Below, in pieces: positions 1 to 7,877 of a DNA stretch of 43,714 bases (position 1 is the stretch's first letter; every line of letters starts with the position of its first letter). The DNA comes from Acetobacter sp. UBA5411. GTDB lineage: Bacteria; Pseudomonadota; Alphaproteobacteria; Acetobacterales; Acetobacteraceae. The notes under the pieces were generated by a model. The model saw nothing but the letters and a program-made list of their open reading frames with translations. It was not told the origin of the DNA and did not search any database. The stretch spans positions 289,193-332,906 of the forward strand of contig NZ_DHNR01000005.1 of assembly GCF_002409645.1 (NCBI RefSeq), written 5' to 3'. The translations under genes were made by a program, and so were the position numbers.

Positions 1-777
<777 letters not shown>

Positions 778-805
778 TCGATCAGGTAAATGACGTCATG
801 AAAGA

Positions 806-836
806 GGCTCCCGGTTTCGGGGGCCTTTTTCTTTTT
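806..836 (+). terminator. Rho-independent terminator of clpB
   Basis: An 8-bp stem (806-813 with 818-825, one G-T wobble) with a GTTT loop is followed by TTTTTCTTTTT. It lies 29 bases after the clpB stop and is a textbook intrinsic terminator. Confidence 0.9.
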
Positions 837-961
837 GGGGAAACTACAGATCGCAATGAAACTGCTACGTTCAGGAGCAGGATCGCTGATCGGTCTCTTG
901 CGTCTTTGTCCGCAGTCTGAGAAACCGGCCTCCTTCATCGGCGCGACAGGAACCTCTTCTC

Positions 962-1336
962 ATGATCGAACGCTATACGGATCACGCCGCGAACGAACGC
1001 ACCTTTCTTGCGTGGATACGAACGGCTCTGGCGCTGGTCGCTTTCGGTTGCGTTCTCGCAAAATTCGATCTGTTCCTGCGTCTTCTGGCAGTCCAGCATG
1101 CCATGCCTGCCCATCAGTCTTTCGCGTCCACCTCGCAGGTAGGCATTCTTACTGTGCTGACCGGCATTCTGCTGATTCCGGTTTCTTACTGGCGGTTCTG
1201 CAAGGTGAGAACGGCGCTGAATGAAACGAAAACCATGGATATTGCTCTGGCGAAGGTCGAGGGCATCCTGACCATTGTCCTGATCGCCCTCTGTCTGGCC
1301 GTGTTTGCTGTGCTGCTGCCTGCTGTTACAGGCTGA
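962..1336 (+). CDS. DUF202 (YidH-like) inner membrane protein
   Basis: This 124-residue membrane protein has the DUF202 signature near its N-terminus (ANERTFLAWIRT, residues 10-21). Three hydrophobic segments follow, at about 17-38, 58-77 and 101-121. The family is widespread in bacteria, with E. coli YidH as a member, and its biochemical role is not established. A purine-rich stretch (ACAGGAAC) just upstream of the ATG could serve as ribosome binding site. The gene stands alone between the clpB terminator and a convergent SDR gene, so context says little about its job. Confidence 0.85.
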   Translation: MIERYTDHAANERTFLAWIRTALALVAFGCVLAKFDLFLRLLAVQHAMPAHQSFASTSQVGILTVLTGILLIPVSYWRFCKVRTALNETKTMDIALAKVEGILTIVLIALCLAVFAVLLPAVTG

Positions 1337-1363
1337 CGGCAGCATCGCGTTTCCAAAACGCGA

Positions 1364-2143
1364 TCATCGGTAGACCATGCCTCCATCGATCAGAACTGCC
1401 TGCCCTGTCATGTAATCGGAATCCGATCCCGCGAAATAGGATACGAGTGCAGCGACATCGTCAGGTGTCTCGGGGCGGCCAAGAGCGATACCTTCAACAT
1501 ATTTATTGAAGGTTGCTCCTTTCTCAGCCCCTGTGAGTTCGGCAAAAAGACTGTCGATTTCGACCCACATGTCGGTTCCCACAATGCCGGGGCAATAGGC
1601 ATTCACTGTGATCCCCTTGCTGGCATATTCCTTGGCCGCTGCCTGGGTCAGCCCCCGCACGGCGAACTTCGTCGAGGAATAGAGTCCCAGCAACGCGTAA
1701 GCCTCATGACCGGCGATCGAACAGGCGTTGATGACCTTTCCTTTCTGCTGCCGCATCATGAACCGCTCTGCCGCCGCCTGAATGCCCCACAGGACACCCT
1801 GAACATTGATGCGATAAATCCGCTCGACATCTTCCGGCGTGACAGCGGCGATCGATTTGACCTGTGCAATGCCAGCGTTATTGATCATGACATCAAAACC
1901 GCCCAGCGTCTGATCAGCATGTTCCACGGCGGCCCGAACCTGCTCCCGGTCTCCGATATCCGCGCTGAAAGTGGTGCAGGTTCCTCCTTGTGCGTGAATC
2001 TCCTGCGCCACTCCATCCAGCGCTTCCCGTTTGATGTCGACCAGAGCGACGGCAAATCCGTCACGCACCAATCGCAGGGCAATGCCCCGACCAATTCCCT
2101 GCGCCGCCCCAGTCACCAGTGCGACTTTTTGTGATGCTGTCAT
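1364..2143 (-). CDS. SDR-family acetoin/diacetyl reductase (2,3-butanediol dehydrogenase type)
   Basis: This 259-residue short-chain dehydrogenase resembles meso-2,3-butanediol dehydrogenase / acetoin reductase (BudC type), which interconverts diacetyl, acetoin and butanediol with NAD(H). It has the nucleotide-binding TGAAQGIG (11-18), Asp36 at the end of the second strand (consistent with NAD preference), NNAG (88-91) and the catalytic set Ser142, Tyr155 and Lys159. The end (LIDGGMVYR) is typical of the acetoin reductase group. The ATG at 2143 was chosen over an upstream ATG at 2191 because AGAGAGGAAG sits at the right distance and family alignments begin there. Acetoin chemistry fits acetic acid bacteria, but exact substrate and stereochemistry are inferred. 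Confidence 0.85.
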   Translation of the reverse strand: MTASQKVALVTGAAQGIGRGIALRLVRDGFAVALVDIKREALDGVAQEIHAQGGTCTTFSADIGDREQVRAAVEHADQTLGGFDVMINNAGIAQVKSIAAVTPEDVERIYRINVQGVLWGIQAAAERFMMRQQKGKVINACSIAGHEAYALLGLYSSTKFAVRGLTQAAAKEYASKGITVNAYCPGIVGTDMWVEIDSLFAELTGAEKGATFNKYVEGIALGRPETPDDVAALVSYFAGSDSDYMTGQAVLIDGGMVYR

Positions 2144-2554
2144 GCTGAACTTCCTCTCTGGACATCGGCTTTGGCCGTGACACGGGAGCACATCACGCCT
2201 GCATCTCCGATGACTAAAGACGCAGTTTCAACCTCTCATCTTCGTGACAACACCTTGTCCATTCTGTCGCATAAGCGCGACAGGTCAGCGGAAAACATAC
2301 TGGACTTCAATCAGCGGAGAGTTGGTCAGAAGCAATTCACAGGATCAATCCGGAATGGTTTCGGAATGGGTCAGCACCAGACCTTTTGCGCACGCCCCAT
2401 GAGCGTTTGCTGTATGAGGCCGTAGAAAGAACACACCCGCTAACATCACCTGATTCACCATGAGATCATCAGGCCCTGAAGCGCTTTCCTTCAAACCTGA
2501 GAAACTTTTCCGTTCCGCTTTGCGTTCAGAGATTAACAGAACGGAGTATTTCCC
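2144..2554. other. Intergenic region between acetoin-reductase-like gene and DUF1328 gene
   Basis: About 410 bases with divergent genes on either side, so it should carry both promoters. An 84-codon frame at 2171-2425 (+) was examined and has no recognisable family and no ribosome binding site. No repeat or clear promoter box stands out. Confidence 0.5.
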
Positions 2555-2722
2555 ATGGACCTTTTACGCTGGACCCTGATCTTTCTGGTCTTCGCCCTGA
2601 TCGCAGCTGTGTTCGGTTTTTCCGGTATAGCCGCGAACTTTGCCTATATCGGCAAGATCCTGTTCTTCATCTTTATCGTCCTGTTCGTCATCAGCCTCTT
2701 GTTTGGCCGCCGAAGGGCCTGA
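2555..2722 (+). CDS. DUF1328 small membrane protein (YtjA-like)
   Basis: A 55-codon gene. The product begins MDLLRWTLIF, has two hydrophobic helices (about 5-22 and 31-50) around a GFSGIA turn, and ends GRRRA. This is the layout of the DUF1328/YtjA family of tiny inner-membrane proteins of unknown function, often linked to stress responses. ACGGAG lies 8 bases before the ATG. The last 32 bases overlap the 3' end of the convergent dsbB gene, so the two transcripts must run into each other. Confidence 0.85.
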   Translation: MDLLRWTLIFLVFALIAAVFGFSGIAANFAYIGKILFFIFIVLFVISLLFGRRRA

Positions 2723-3254
2723 GTAAACCGGCGATCAGAAGAACGAAAACTGCAAGGGCTGCCACTCCCTCCATCACGGTCAGGGAGATCGGCAGCCCGT
2801 TAAAAAGATAGGTCGGCAAGTCACACGGCTTGGAAGGCCGTAACGGCATGGAAGCCAGCCGCTCGGCCATTGTCGCACCTGTCAGATGCGGTGACAGACA
2901 TTCCGGAAGCGGACTCTTCCAGAAACGCCATTCAACACCGGCATGAACTCCGACAAGAATAAGATCGACAAGTAACGCCGGCACGCCGAACCACGCCACG
3001 GTTCTGGCCCAGCGTCTGGGCACGAGCAGACCCACCGCTCCAATCACCACCAGCGCACGCCACGGCCAGCGTTCCCACAGACAGAGCGGACAAGGCGCTA
3101 TGCCCAGCCCGTCCTGCACCCACCACACGAAAAGCATTGCCACAACCCCTGCAAAAATCAGCAGGAGATTGGGCAGGCGGACAGTTCCGGGCGTCTGTTT
3201 ATTGAAAATTCTGCGTCGTGGCATCAGCACCATGCGCCAAGCTTTCTGTTCCAC
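2691..3254 (-). CDS. dsbB: Disulfide bond formation protein B
   Basis: This 187-residue inner-membrane protein belongs to the DsbB family, which reoxidises the periplasmic thiol oxidase DsbA and passes electrons to quinone. The N-terminal redox pair is CPLC (Cys55, Cys58) at the end of the first membrane helix. The second periplasmic pair is Cys119 and Cys144. The GVHAGVEW stretch (about 102-109) is typical of the family. Four hydrophobic segments can be seen. A methionine at residue 11 is an alternative start; neither has a strong ribosome binding site. The gene converges with and overlaps the DUF1328 gene. No DsbA gene is nearby. Confidence 0.92.
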   Translation of the reverse strand: MEQKAWRMVLMPRRRIFNKQTPGTVRLPNLLLIFAGVVAMLFVWWVQDGLGIAPCPLCLWERWPWRALVVIGAVGLLVPRRWARTVAWFGVPALLVDLILVGVHAGVEWRFWKSPLPECLSPHLTGATMAERLASMPLRPSKPCDLPTYLFNGLPISLTVMEGVAALAVFVLLIAGLLRPFGGQTRG

Positions 3255-3308
3255 ATGAAGGTCATGTGTTTTCGGGAAACGTGCGTATAGCAGCCTCCCA
3301 TAGGAATT

Positions 3309-4670
3309 TCACCCGGTGCCGGTCTTTCTGGTGCGATTCAGGGCTTTCAGGAAATCCCGCGCCCAGGAACCCGCTGTCGTATTCCTGATTTCATTGTTCA
3401 GGATATTCCAGCGACGCCTGCGCTCTTCCTTTTTCATGGTCAGCGCCAGATGCAGGGCATCCGCAATAGCATCTGAATCATGAGGATTGACCAGCAGCGC
3501 TTCATCCAGTTCAGGCGCGGCTCCAGCCAGATGCGACAGGACAAGAGCACCGGGATTGTCCGGATTCTGCGCAGCCACATATTCCTTGGCGACCAGATTC
3601 ATCCCGTCCCGTAACGGCGTGACAAGAGCCACATCGGCAAGACGATAGAACCCCGCCAGCGTCTGGCGCGCAATCGGGCGTGTCAGATAACGGATTGGCG
3701 TCCAGTCATAGGCGGCAAAAGCGCCGTTGATCCGCCCGATGGTTTCGTCCAGCTGACGACGCAACAGACGATATTCCTCGACCTCACCACGGGAAACCGG
3801 TGCGACCTGAAGATAGGTCACATGACGATGATGCTCCGGGTAGCGGATCAGCAGCTTTTCATATCCAAGAAAGCGCTCTTCAAGCCCCTTGGAATAATCC
3901 AGCCGGTCCACACCGATAATCAAAGGCTCATCGTGAAGGCTTTCCCTGAGTCGACGCACTTCAGGTCCATCGAAAGCATCCCGCGCCTCTTCGCTGAAGG
4001 AAACCGGGTCGATACCGATGGGACAGGCCACAACTCGGGAAGGGTCGGTCATCCCTTCGACACGCAGACATTCCCAGAGGTTCTGGGCGTCTTCTTCCGT
4101 CTGAACGCCGATGAGATCATAGGCCTTCATATCGTCCAGAAGCGCGGTCGCAGGCGGCAGGGCGCGGAACAGGCTCCAGGGCGGAAAGGGGATATGCAGG
4201 AAGAACCCGATGGGCACGGTGACTCCCAATTCCCGTAACGCCTGCGCCAGCGGGAAAAGATGATAATCATGCACCCAGATGATATCGTCGGGCTTCAGCA
4301 GAGGGGCGAGCACCCGGGCAAACATCCGGTTCACCTCAAGATACTGCTGCCAGTCGGCCCGCGCGTAATCCATCAGGCCAAGCCGGTAATGGCAGAGTGG
4401 CCAGAGAATGGCGTTTGAAAAACGCTGATAATAGCCGCGATGCTGCGCGTGAGTCAGGGGAATGGTCGCGTAGGTTACCGTTCCATGCGTATCCAGAGCC
4501 GGCACTGGGTCCACATCTGACGCCACCACCTGCCGACCAGACCAGCCGAACCACAATGTACTCTGGTCTTCACGCAGGGCATCAGCCAGACCAACCGCCA
4601 GACCACCCGCCGGCTTGTTCCTCTCCCGAGGATCCGGCACGCGATTGGAAACGATAACAAGACGCCCCAT
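3309..4670 (-). CDS. otsA: Trehalose-6-phosphate synthase
   Basis: This 453-residue GT20 enzyme makes trehalose 6-phosphate from UDP-glucose and glucose 6-phosphate in the cytoplasm. Family marks are SNRVP at the N-terminus with the glycine-rich GGLAVGL loop (22-28), WVHDYHLFPLA (132-142), RLDYSKG (256-262) and the donor-binding DGMNLVAKEY near residue 355. Length and start fit the family. The gene lies two bases downstream of otsB and must be cotranscribed with it. The product protects against osmotic, heat and ethanol/acid stress, which suits an acetic acid bacterium; that role is inferred from pathway knowledge. Confidence 0.96.
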   Translation of the reverse strand: MGRLVIVSNRVPDPRERNKPAGGLAVGLADALREDQSTLWFGWSGRQVVASDVDPVPALDTHGTVTYATIPLTHAQHRGYYQRFSNAILWPLCHYRLGLMDYARADWQQYLEVNRMFARVLAPLLKPDDIIWVHDYHLFPLAQALRELGVTVPIGFFLHIPFPPWSLFRALPPATALLDDMKAYDLIGVQTEEDAQNLWECLRVEGMTDPSRVVACPIGIDPVSFSEEARDAFDGPEVRRLRESLHDEPLIIGVDRLDYSKGLEERFLGYEKLLIRYPEHHRHVTYLQVAPVSRGEVEEYRLLRRQLDETIGRINGAFAAYDWTPIRYLTRPIARQTLAGFYRLADVALVTPLRDGMNLVAKEYVAAQNPDNPGALVLSHLAGAAPELDEALLVNPHDSDAIADALHLALTMKKEERRRRWNILNNEIRNTTAGSWARDFLKALNRTRKTGTG

Positions 4671-4672
4671 CG

Positions 4673-5506
4673 TTATGCTCCGTTACCCGCAGCAGGCCGG
4701 TCTTCGTCCCGAGAGGGCACCAGAGACGCCAGCCAGCTTCGGAAAACCCCGGGCGTAGGGAAATCCACAGGGATACGGAATCCAACTCCGCCCAGACGGA
4801 CTGCGGCCCGAATAGCGTCCTCATCAGTCACATCGTCTCCGACAAATACCGGTCTGCGACCTGCGAACGGCGCATTTTCCATAAGCAGTTCGACTGCGTA
4901 GCCTTTGTCGACCCCGGCTGGGCGAATTTCCCATGCCATTTTTGCCGCCTGAATATGGAATTTGCCGCCCTCGTCCTTCACCCATGCCTCCGCTGCCTTA
5001 CGGAGCTGCCCTTCTGCTTCCGGCGCTCCCCTGTAATGCAGAACGAAACCGCCGACCTTTCGTTCCAGCCGCGTGCCCGGCAAAGACGCAACCAACTCCT
5101 GCGCCTCGATCACCCACTGGCTGGGAACGGAGGGAAGCGCTGCCCGCTCAATGGGGCCGCCGGGACGATGACGAATGGCAATGCCGTGCTCTCCAGCGAC
5201 GGCGAAAGGCACATCTCCGAGAAAAGCGTCAATCTGATCAATGGACCGCCCGGATATGACCGCCAGCGCATCACCGGTCGCTTCTCTCAGGGCAAGCAGC
5301 GTTTCCTTCAGACCCGGCGGCACAACCACAGACTCAGGCGTGGGAGCAATGTCGACAAGCGTGCCGTCAAAATCCAGCAGAAACGCCACCTGCCCCAGAG
5401 GCATGTGATTCCGCGTCAGGGTAATGGTGGGACCCTGAGGAGCCGAAGTCTTGTCCGAAGAACTCACGACAAAATGCCTTCCCTGCTCACCTGTTTCAGC
5501 CTGCAT
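4673..5506 (-). CDS. otsB: Trehalose-6-phosphate phosphatase
   Basis: This 277-residue HAD-superfamily phosphatase converts trehalose 6-phosphate to trehalose. The nucleophile motif DFDGTLVD (Asp45, Asp47), the SGRS motif and the late acidic motif GDDVTDEDA are all present. It is the first gene of an otsB-otsA pair. The ATG at 5506 lacks a convincing ribosome binding site; Met35 (MPLGQ), ten residues before the catalytic Asp, is an alternative, so the first 34 residues are uncertain. No stress promoter box was recognised upstream. Confidence 0.94.
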   Translation of the reverse strand: MQAETGEQGRHFVVSSSDKTSAPQGPTITLTRNHMPLGQVAFLLDFDGTLVDIAPTPESVVVPPGLKETLLALREATGDALAVISGRSIDQIDAFLGDVPFAVAGEHGIAIRHRPGGPIERAALPSVPSQWVIEAQELVASLPGTRLERKVGGFVLHYRGAPEAEGQLRKAAEAWVKDEGGKFHIQAAKMAWEIRPAGVDKGYAVELLMENAPFAGRRPVFVGDDVTDEDAIRAAVRLGGVGFRIPVDFPTPGVFRSWLASLVPSRDEDRPAAGNGA

Positions 5507-5617
5507 CTGCCCGGCTTATCCCGGAGAGCAGCGCATACAGGTCGTTATACTGATGGAGCCGCTACCTGCTGCGTAGAGTGCTCAGTTTCACCACAGCTTC
5601 CCCGGCATTACCATAGA

Positions 5618-5650
5618 CCGACCGGGGTTCCTGCCCCGCATCCCGGTCGG
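5618..5650. terminator. Inverted repeat after DUF2155 gene, possible terminator
   Basis: Perfect 9-base arms (5618-5626 and 5642-5650) around a 15-base G+C-rich loop lie just past the stop of the leftward DUF2155 gene. There is no T-run, so termination is inferred from position only. Confidence 0.45.
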
Positions 5651-5657
5651 GGCAACT

Positions 5658-6284
5658 TCAGGGTTGATCGCCCTCCGTTGCACCATGATCTGCCTGAGAG
5701 CCGGAAGAAGAAGGCGTCACATCCAGATTCTGCGGGGCAGCATTCCCACCATTTTCATCCTGCTCCTGACCGGATTGTGAACCATCAGGCTTTCTTCCAG
5801 GTAAAGGCGGAACCGGCGGACGCTCCAGCACGGGCAACATGGGCTGAACGTCGTTTCCTTCACAGGTCACGACATGCACATCATAGATCGGGCTTTCGAG
5901 AATCCCCAGCGATGGTTCAGCGGCCAGCATCCAGCCGTGAAAAACCGCTCCCTCAGCTCGTCGATCCTGAATATCGAGCCACGCCGCCGCATCCTGACGC
6001 GCTGTCGGAGCATGCAGCAGGCACCGCGTCACGCCGATGGCGAGCGTCTCATACTGAGACGTTCCGCCGACAGGAACCTTGATGGTTTCAACACGAGAAT
6101 CAAGACGATTGAGCACCCGAACAACGGCCGTGCTTTTCCCCTGCCATGTGTTGGGCGGATACATGGCAGGAGGCGCCAGCGGCTCCGCTGCGAGAGCCGA
6201 ACCAGCACCAATCAGAACGGAGGCCAGCCCCAGACACGCTTGAGCAGACCGTAACAGCATCTTTGTTCCTACCCCGTCTGTCAT
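5658..6284 (-). CDS. DUF2155 exported protein
   Basis: This 208-residue secreted protein has a signal peptide ending near ALAA (residues 31-34). The DUF2155 core lies at about 48-142, recognisable by WLDIQD and the stretch GWMLAAEPSLGILESPIYDV around residues 117-136, closing with VVTC. A low-complexity, Pro/Gly/Ser-rich acidic tail follows. The family is largely alphaproteobacterial and has no proven function; it often sits beside the NDUFA12 gene, as here. The start is supported by an ATGA overlap with the preceding 72-aa gene, though Met9 is possible. With mlaD upstream, an envelope role is plausible but inferred. Confidence 0.85.
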   Translation of the reverse strand: MTDGVGTKMLLRSAQACLGLASVLIGAGSALAAEPLAPPAMYPPNTWQGKSTAVVRVLNRLDSRVETIKVPVGGTSQYETLAIGVTRCLLHAPTARQDAAAWLDIQDRRAEGAVFHGWMLAAEPSLGILESPIYDVHVVTCEGNDVQPMLPVLERPPVPPLPGRKPDGSQSGQEQDENGGNAAPQNLDVTPSSSGSQADHGATEGDQP

Positions 6285-6499
6285 ACTGAAGACTTGCTTC
6301 GTGGACTGGAGAGAGACGCCACAAGAGACGTCAGCATCTTTTTCATTTCGGCCTCATCCACACCCATCAGTACGGCATCTTCAAACGCGTCCTGCATCAC
6401 GCCCTGCAACTCTTCCCAGTTCTGACGCAGAACCAGCAATTTTTCCGTGCAGGAAACCGGCGTTCCATCCGGCTGGGGCCAGAGCGCAGGCGTCTCCAT
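6281..6499 (-). CDS. Small conserved-context protein of unknown function (72 aa)
   Basis: I do not recognise this family. The 72-residue product is soluble, with an acidic predicted helix in the middle (about residues 28-58) and no signal peptide or membrane segment. The ATG at 6499 shares one base with the mlaD stop (TGATG); a GTG at 6502 would give a 4-base overlap. Its stop overlaps the DUF2155 start by ATGA. Such overlaps on both sides argue strongly that it is translated and belongs to the mlaD/DUF2155 operon. Confidence 0.7.
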   Translation of the reverse strand: METPALWPQPDGTPVSCTEKLLVLRQNWEELQGVMQDAFEDAVLMGVDEAEMKKMLTSLVASLSSPRSKSSV

Positions 6500-7068
6500 C
6501 ACGGCTGGGCCTCGCCCTTTGGCGCGTCCATTCCCTGCTTCGCTTTCGCCTGATTGGCCTGCGTCAGCGTATCCGTCACAGAGAAAATGAACTTGCTGAG
6601 CAACTGCTCCAGACTGATCGCCCCCTGCGTCTCGCTGATCTCACCGCCCGCCTTGAGCATCTTCGTGTCACCGCCGGGTGAAATGGCGATGTATTTACCG
6701 CCAAGCAGACTGTCGCTTGTGATGATGGCAGCGCTATCCACTGGCAACTGCACGTCCGGGCGGACCGTGAACACAACCTTCGCCTGAAAAGTCTTCGGAT
6801 CCACGCCTGCGGACGCAACATGACCGATGGGGATCCCAGCCAGCTTCACATCGGAGCCGATGTCGAGACCATCAATATGAGAGAAACCGGCCTTGAGCTG
6901 GTAGCCCGCATCCGTCTTGCGACCGCTGCTGACCACGGCGAGCCCCAGCAGAAGCACGAATACGACGATCACAGCAAAACCCGCCACGAGCTCTACGGTC
7001 GGACGTGAATTACGCAGAGGCGGCAACGCCGCCGTCGCCGGCTGGGAAGTGGTCGAAACAGAACTCAT
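6499..7068 (-). CDS. mlaD: MlaD-like MCE-domain lipid transport protein
   Basis: This 189-residue protein has a short cytoplasmic N-terminus, one membrane helix (about 26-47) and a single MCE domain (about 52-132). That is the layout of MlaD, the inner-membrane lipid-binding subunit of the Mla phospholipid transport system that maintains outer membrane asymmetry. GSDVKLAGIPIGHV (71-84) and SLLGGKYIAI are typical. No mlaE or mlaF lies beside it, so those partners would be elsewhere. It is the first of three overlapping genes (mlaD, 72-aa gene, DUF2155). MlaD rather than another MCE protein is judged from length and single domain. Confidence 0.88.
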   Translation of the reverse strand: MSSVSTTSQPATAALPPLRNSRPTVELVAGFAVIVVFVLLLGLAVVSSGRKTDAGYQLKAGFSHIDGLDIGSDVKLAGIPIGHVASAGVDPKTFQAKVVFTVRPDVQLPVDSAAIITSDSLLGGKYIAISPGGDTKMLKAGGEISETQGAISLEQLLSKFIFSVTDTLTQANQAKAKQGMDAPKGEAQP

Positions 7069-7260
7069 GGGTTCTCACGCGTCTTTGTGATCATTCGTTC
7101 TTGTCGTCTGGAACGATGAAGTCTGACAAGCCCGATAGCGCAACTCTCTGGCAAGAATGTGCCCATAGCGACGCATTCGTCTGTTCAGACCATATGAAAA
7201 AAGCGCGTAAGGGTTTTCACCCTCGCCGCGCCTTTCAGCCTCATTCAATGCCGTAAAGGC

Positions 7261-7641
7261 TCAGCTTTCCGGTGTCCAGGCATCATAATCGCCAGTCGCA
7301 GACGGACGGTGACCACCCTTGTAGGCGCTGCCGGGTGGACGATAAGCCTCAGCCGTACCGGTCTTGTTCGGCTCATATGGCAACTGCCAGGGCTTGCGGG
7401 TCTCCATGGGGATCGGCTGATCTTCCATGTAATGCAGCCAGCCCCACCATTCAGGCGGCACGGCGGACGCATCCTCGCCCTTCTTGTAGATGACCCAGCG
7501 CTCATAGCGCTCGCCCCCGCCCGTCTTCCGGGTGGGTCGCCGCGACTCGTAATAGGCGCGACCATCGTTGTCCTTGCCCACAAAACGTCCATGCAGGCGG
7601 GTATGAAGAAGGGTGCCGAGCGTTGCCATGAAGAAGACCAT
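7261..7641 (-). CDS. NDUFA12-family complex I accessory subunit
   Basis: This 126-residue protein belongs to the NDUFA12 (17.2 kDa, B17.2) family, an accessory subunit of respiratory complex I in mitochondria and alphaproteobacteria. Family marks are the N-terminal TLLHTRLHGRFVGKD, the RAYYESRR stretch, RWVIYKKGEDAS and PPEWWGWLHY. The C-terminus (PYEPNKTGTAEAYRPPGS) is also typical. ATG codons at 7641 and 7629 both lack a clear ribosome binding site. The link to mlaD and DUF2155 downstream is a recurring alphaproteobacterial arrangement. No nuo genes are in the window. Confidence 0.9.
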   Translation of the reverse strand: MVFFMATLGTLLHTRLHGRFVGKDNDGRAYYESRRPTRKTGGGERYERWVIYKKGEDASAVPPEWWGWLHYMEDQPIPMETRKPWQLPYEPNKTGTAEAYRPPGSAYKGGHRPSATGDYDAWTPES

Positions 7642-7877
7642 AAGGAGTCGAACCGCCGCCGTCCACTGCCCACACGCCTGCTCTCGTTCACGTTACGCAG
7701 TACTCCTTCCGGAGCGCACAGAAAGCATCGCCATGCCGGTCAGAAGAGTAATTTCAGCCCTGTTTCGGGCCTGCTGAAAGTTATCCCCCATATCCTCGCT
7801 ATTCCGACCATTATCCCCCCCTTATCCTCAGCCTGCCCCGCTTCCGCCCGCCTCTTGCGGAACGATAAGCTTCCGGC

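Noticed and set aside
2171..2425. 84-codon frame upstream of the DUF1328 gene
   Set aside because: No ribosome binding site, no family features, unusual composition for a protein.
4955..6082. 375-codon plus-strand frame across otsB and the DUF2155 gene
   Set aside because: It spans two recognised minus-strand genes and has no family features.
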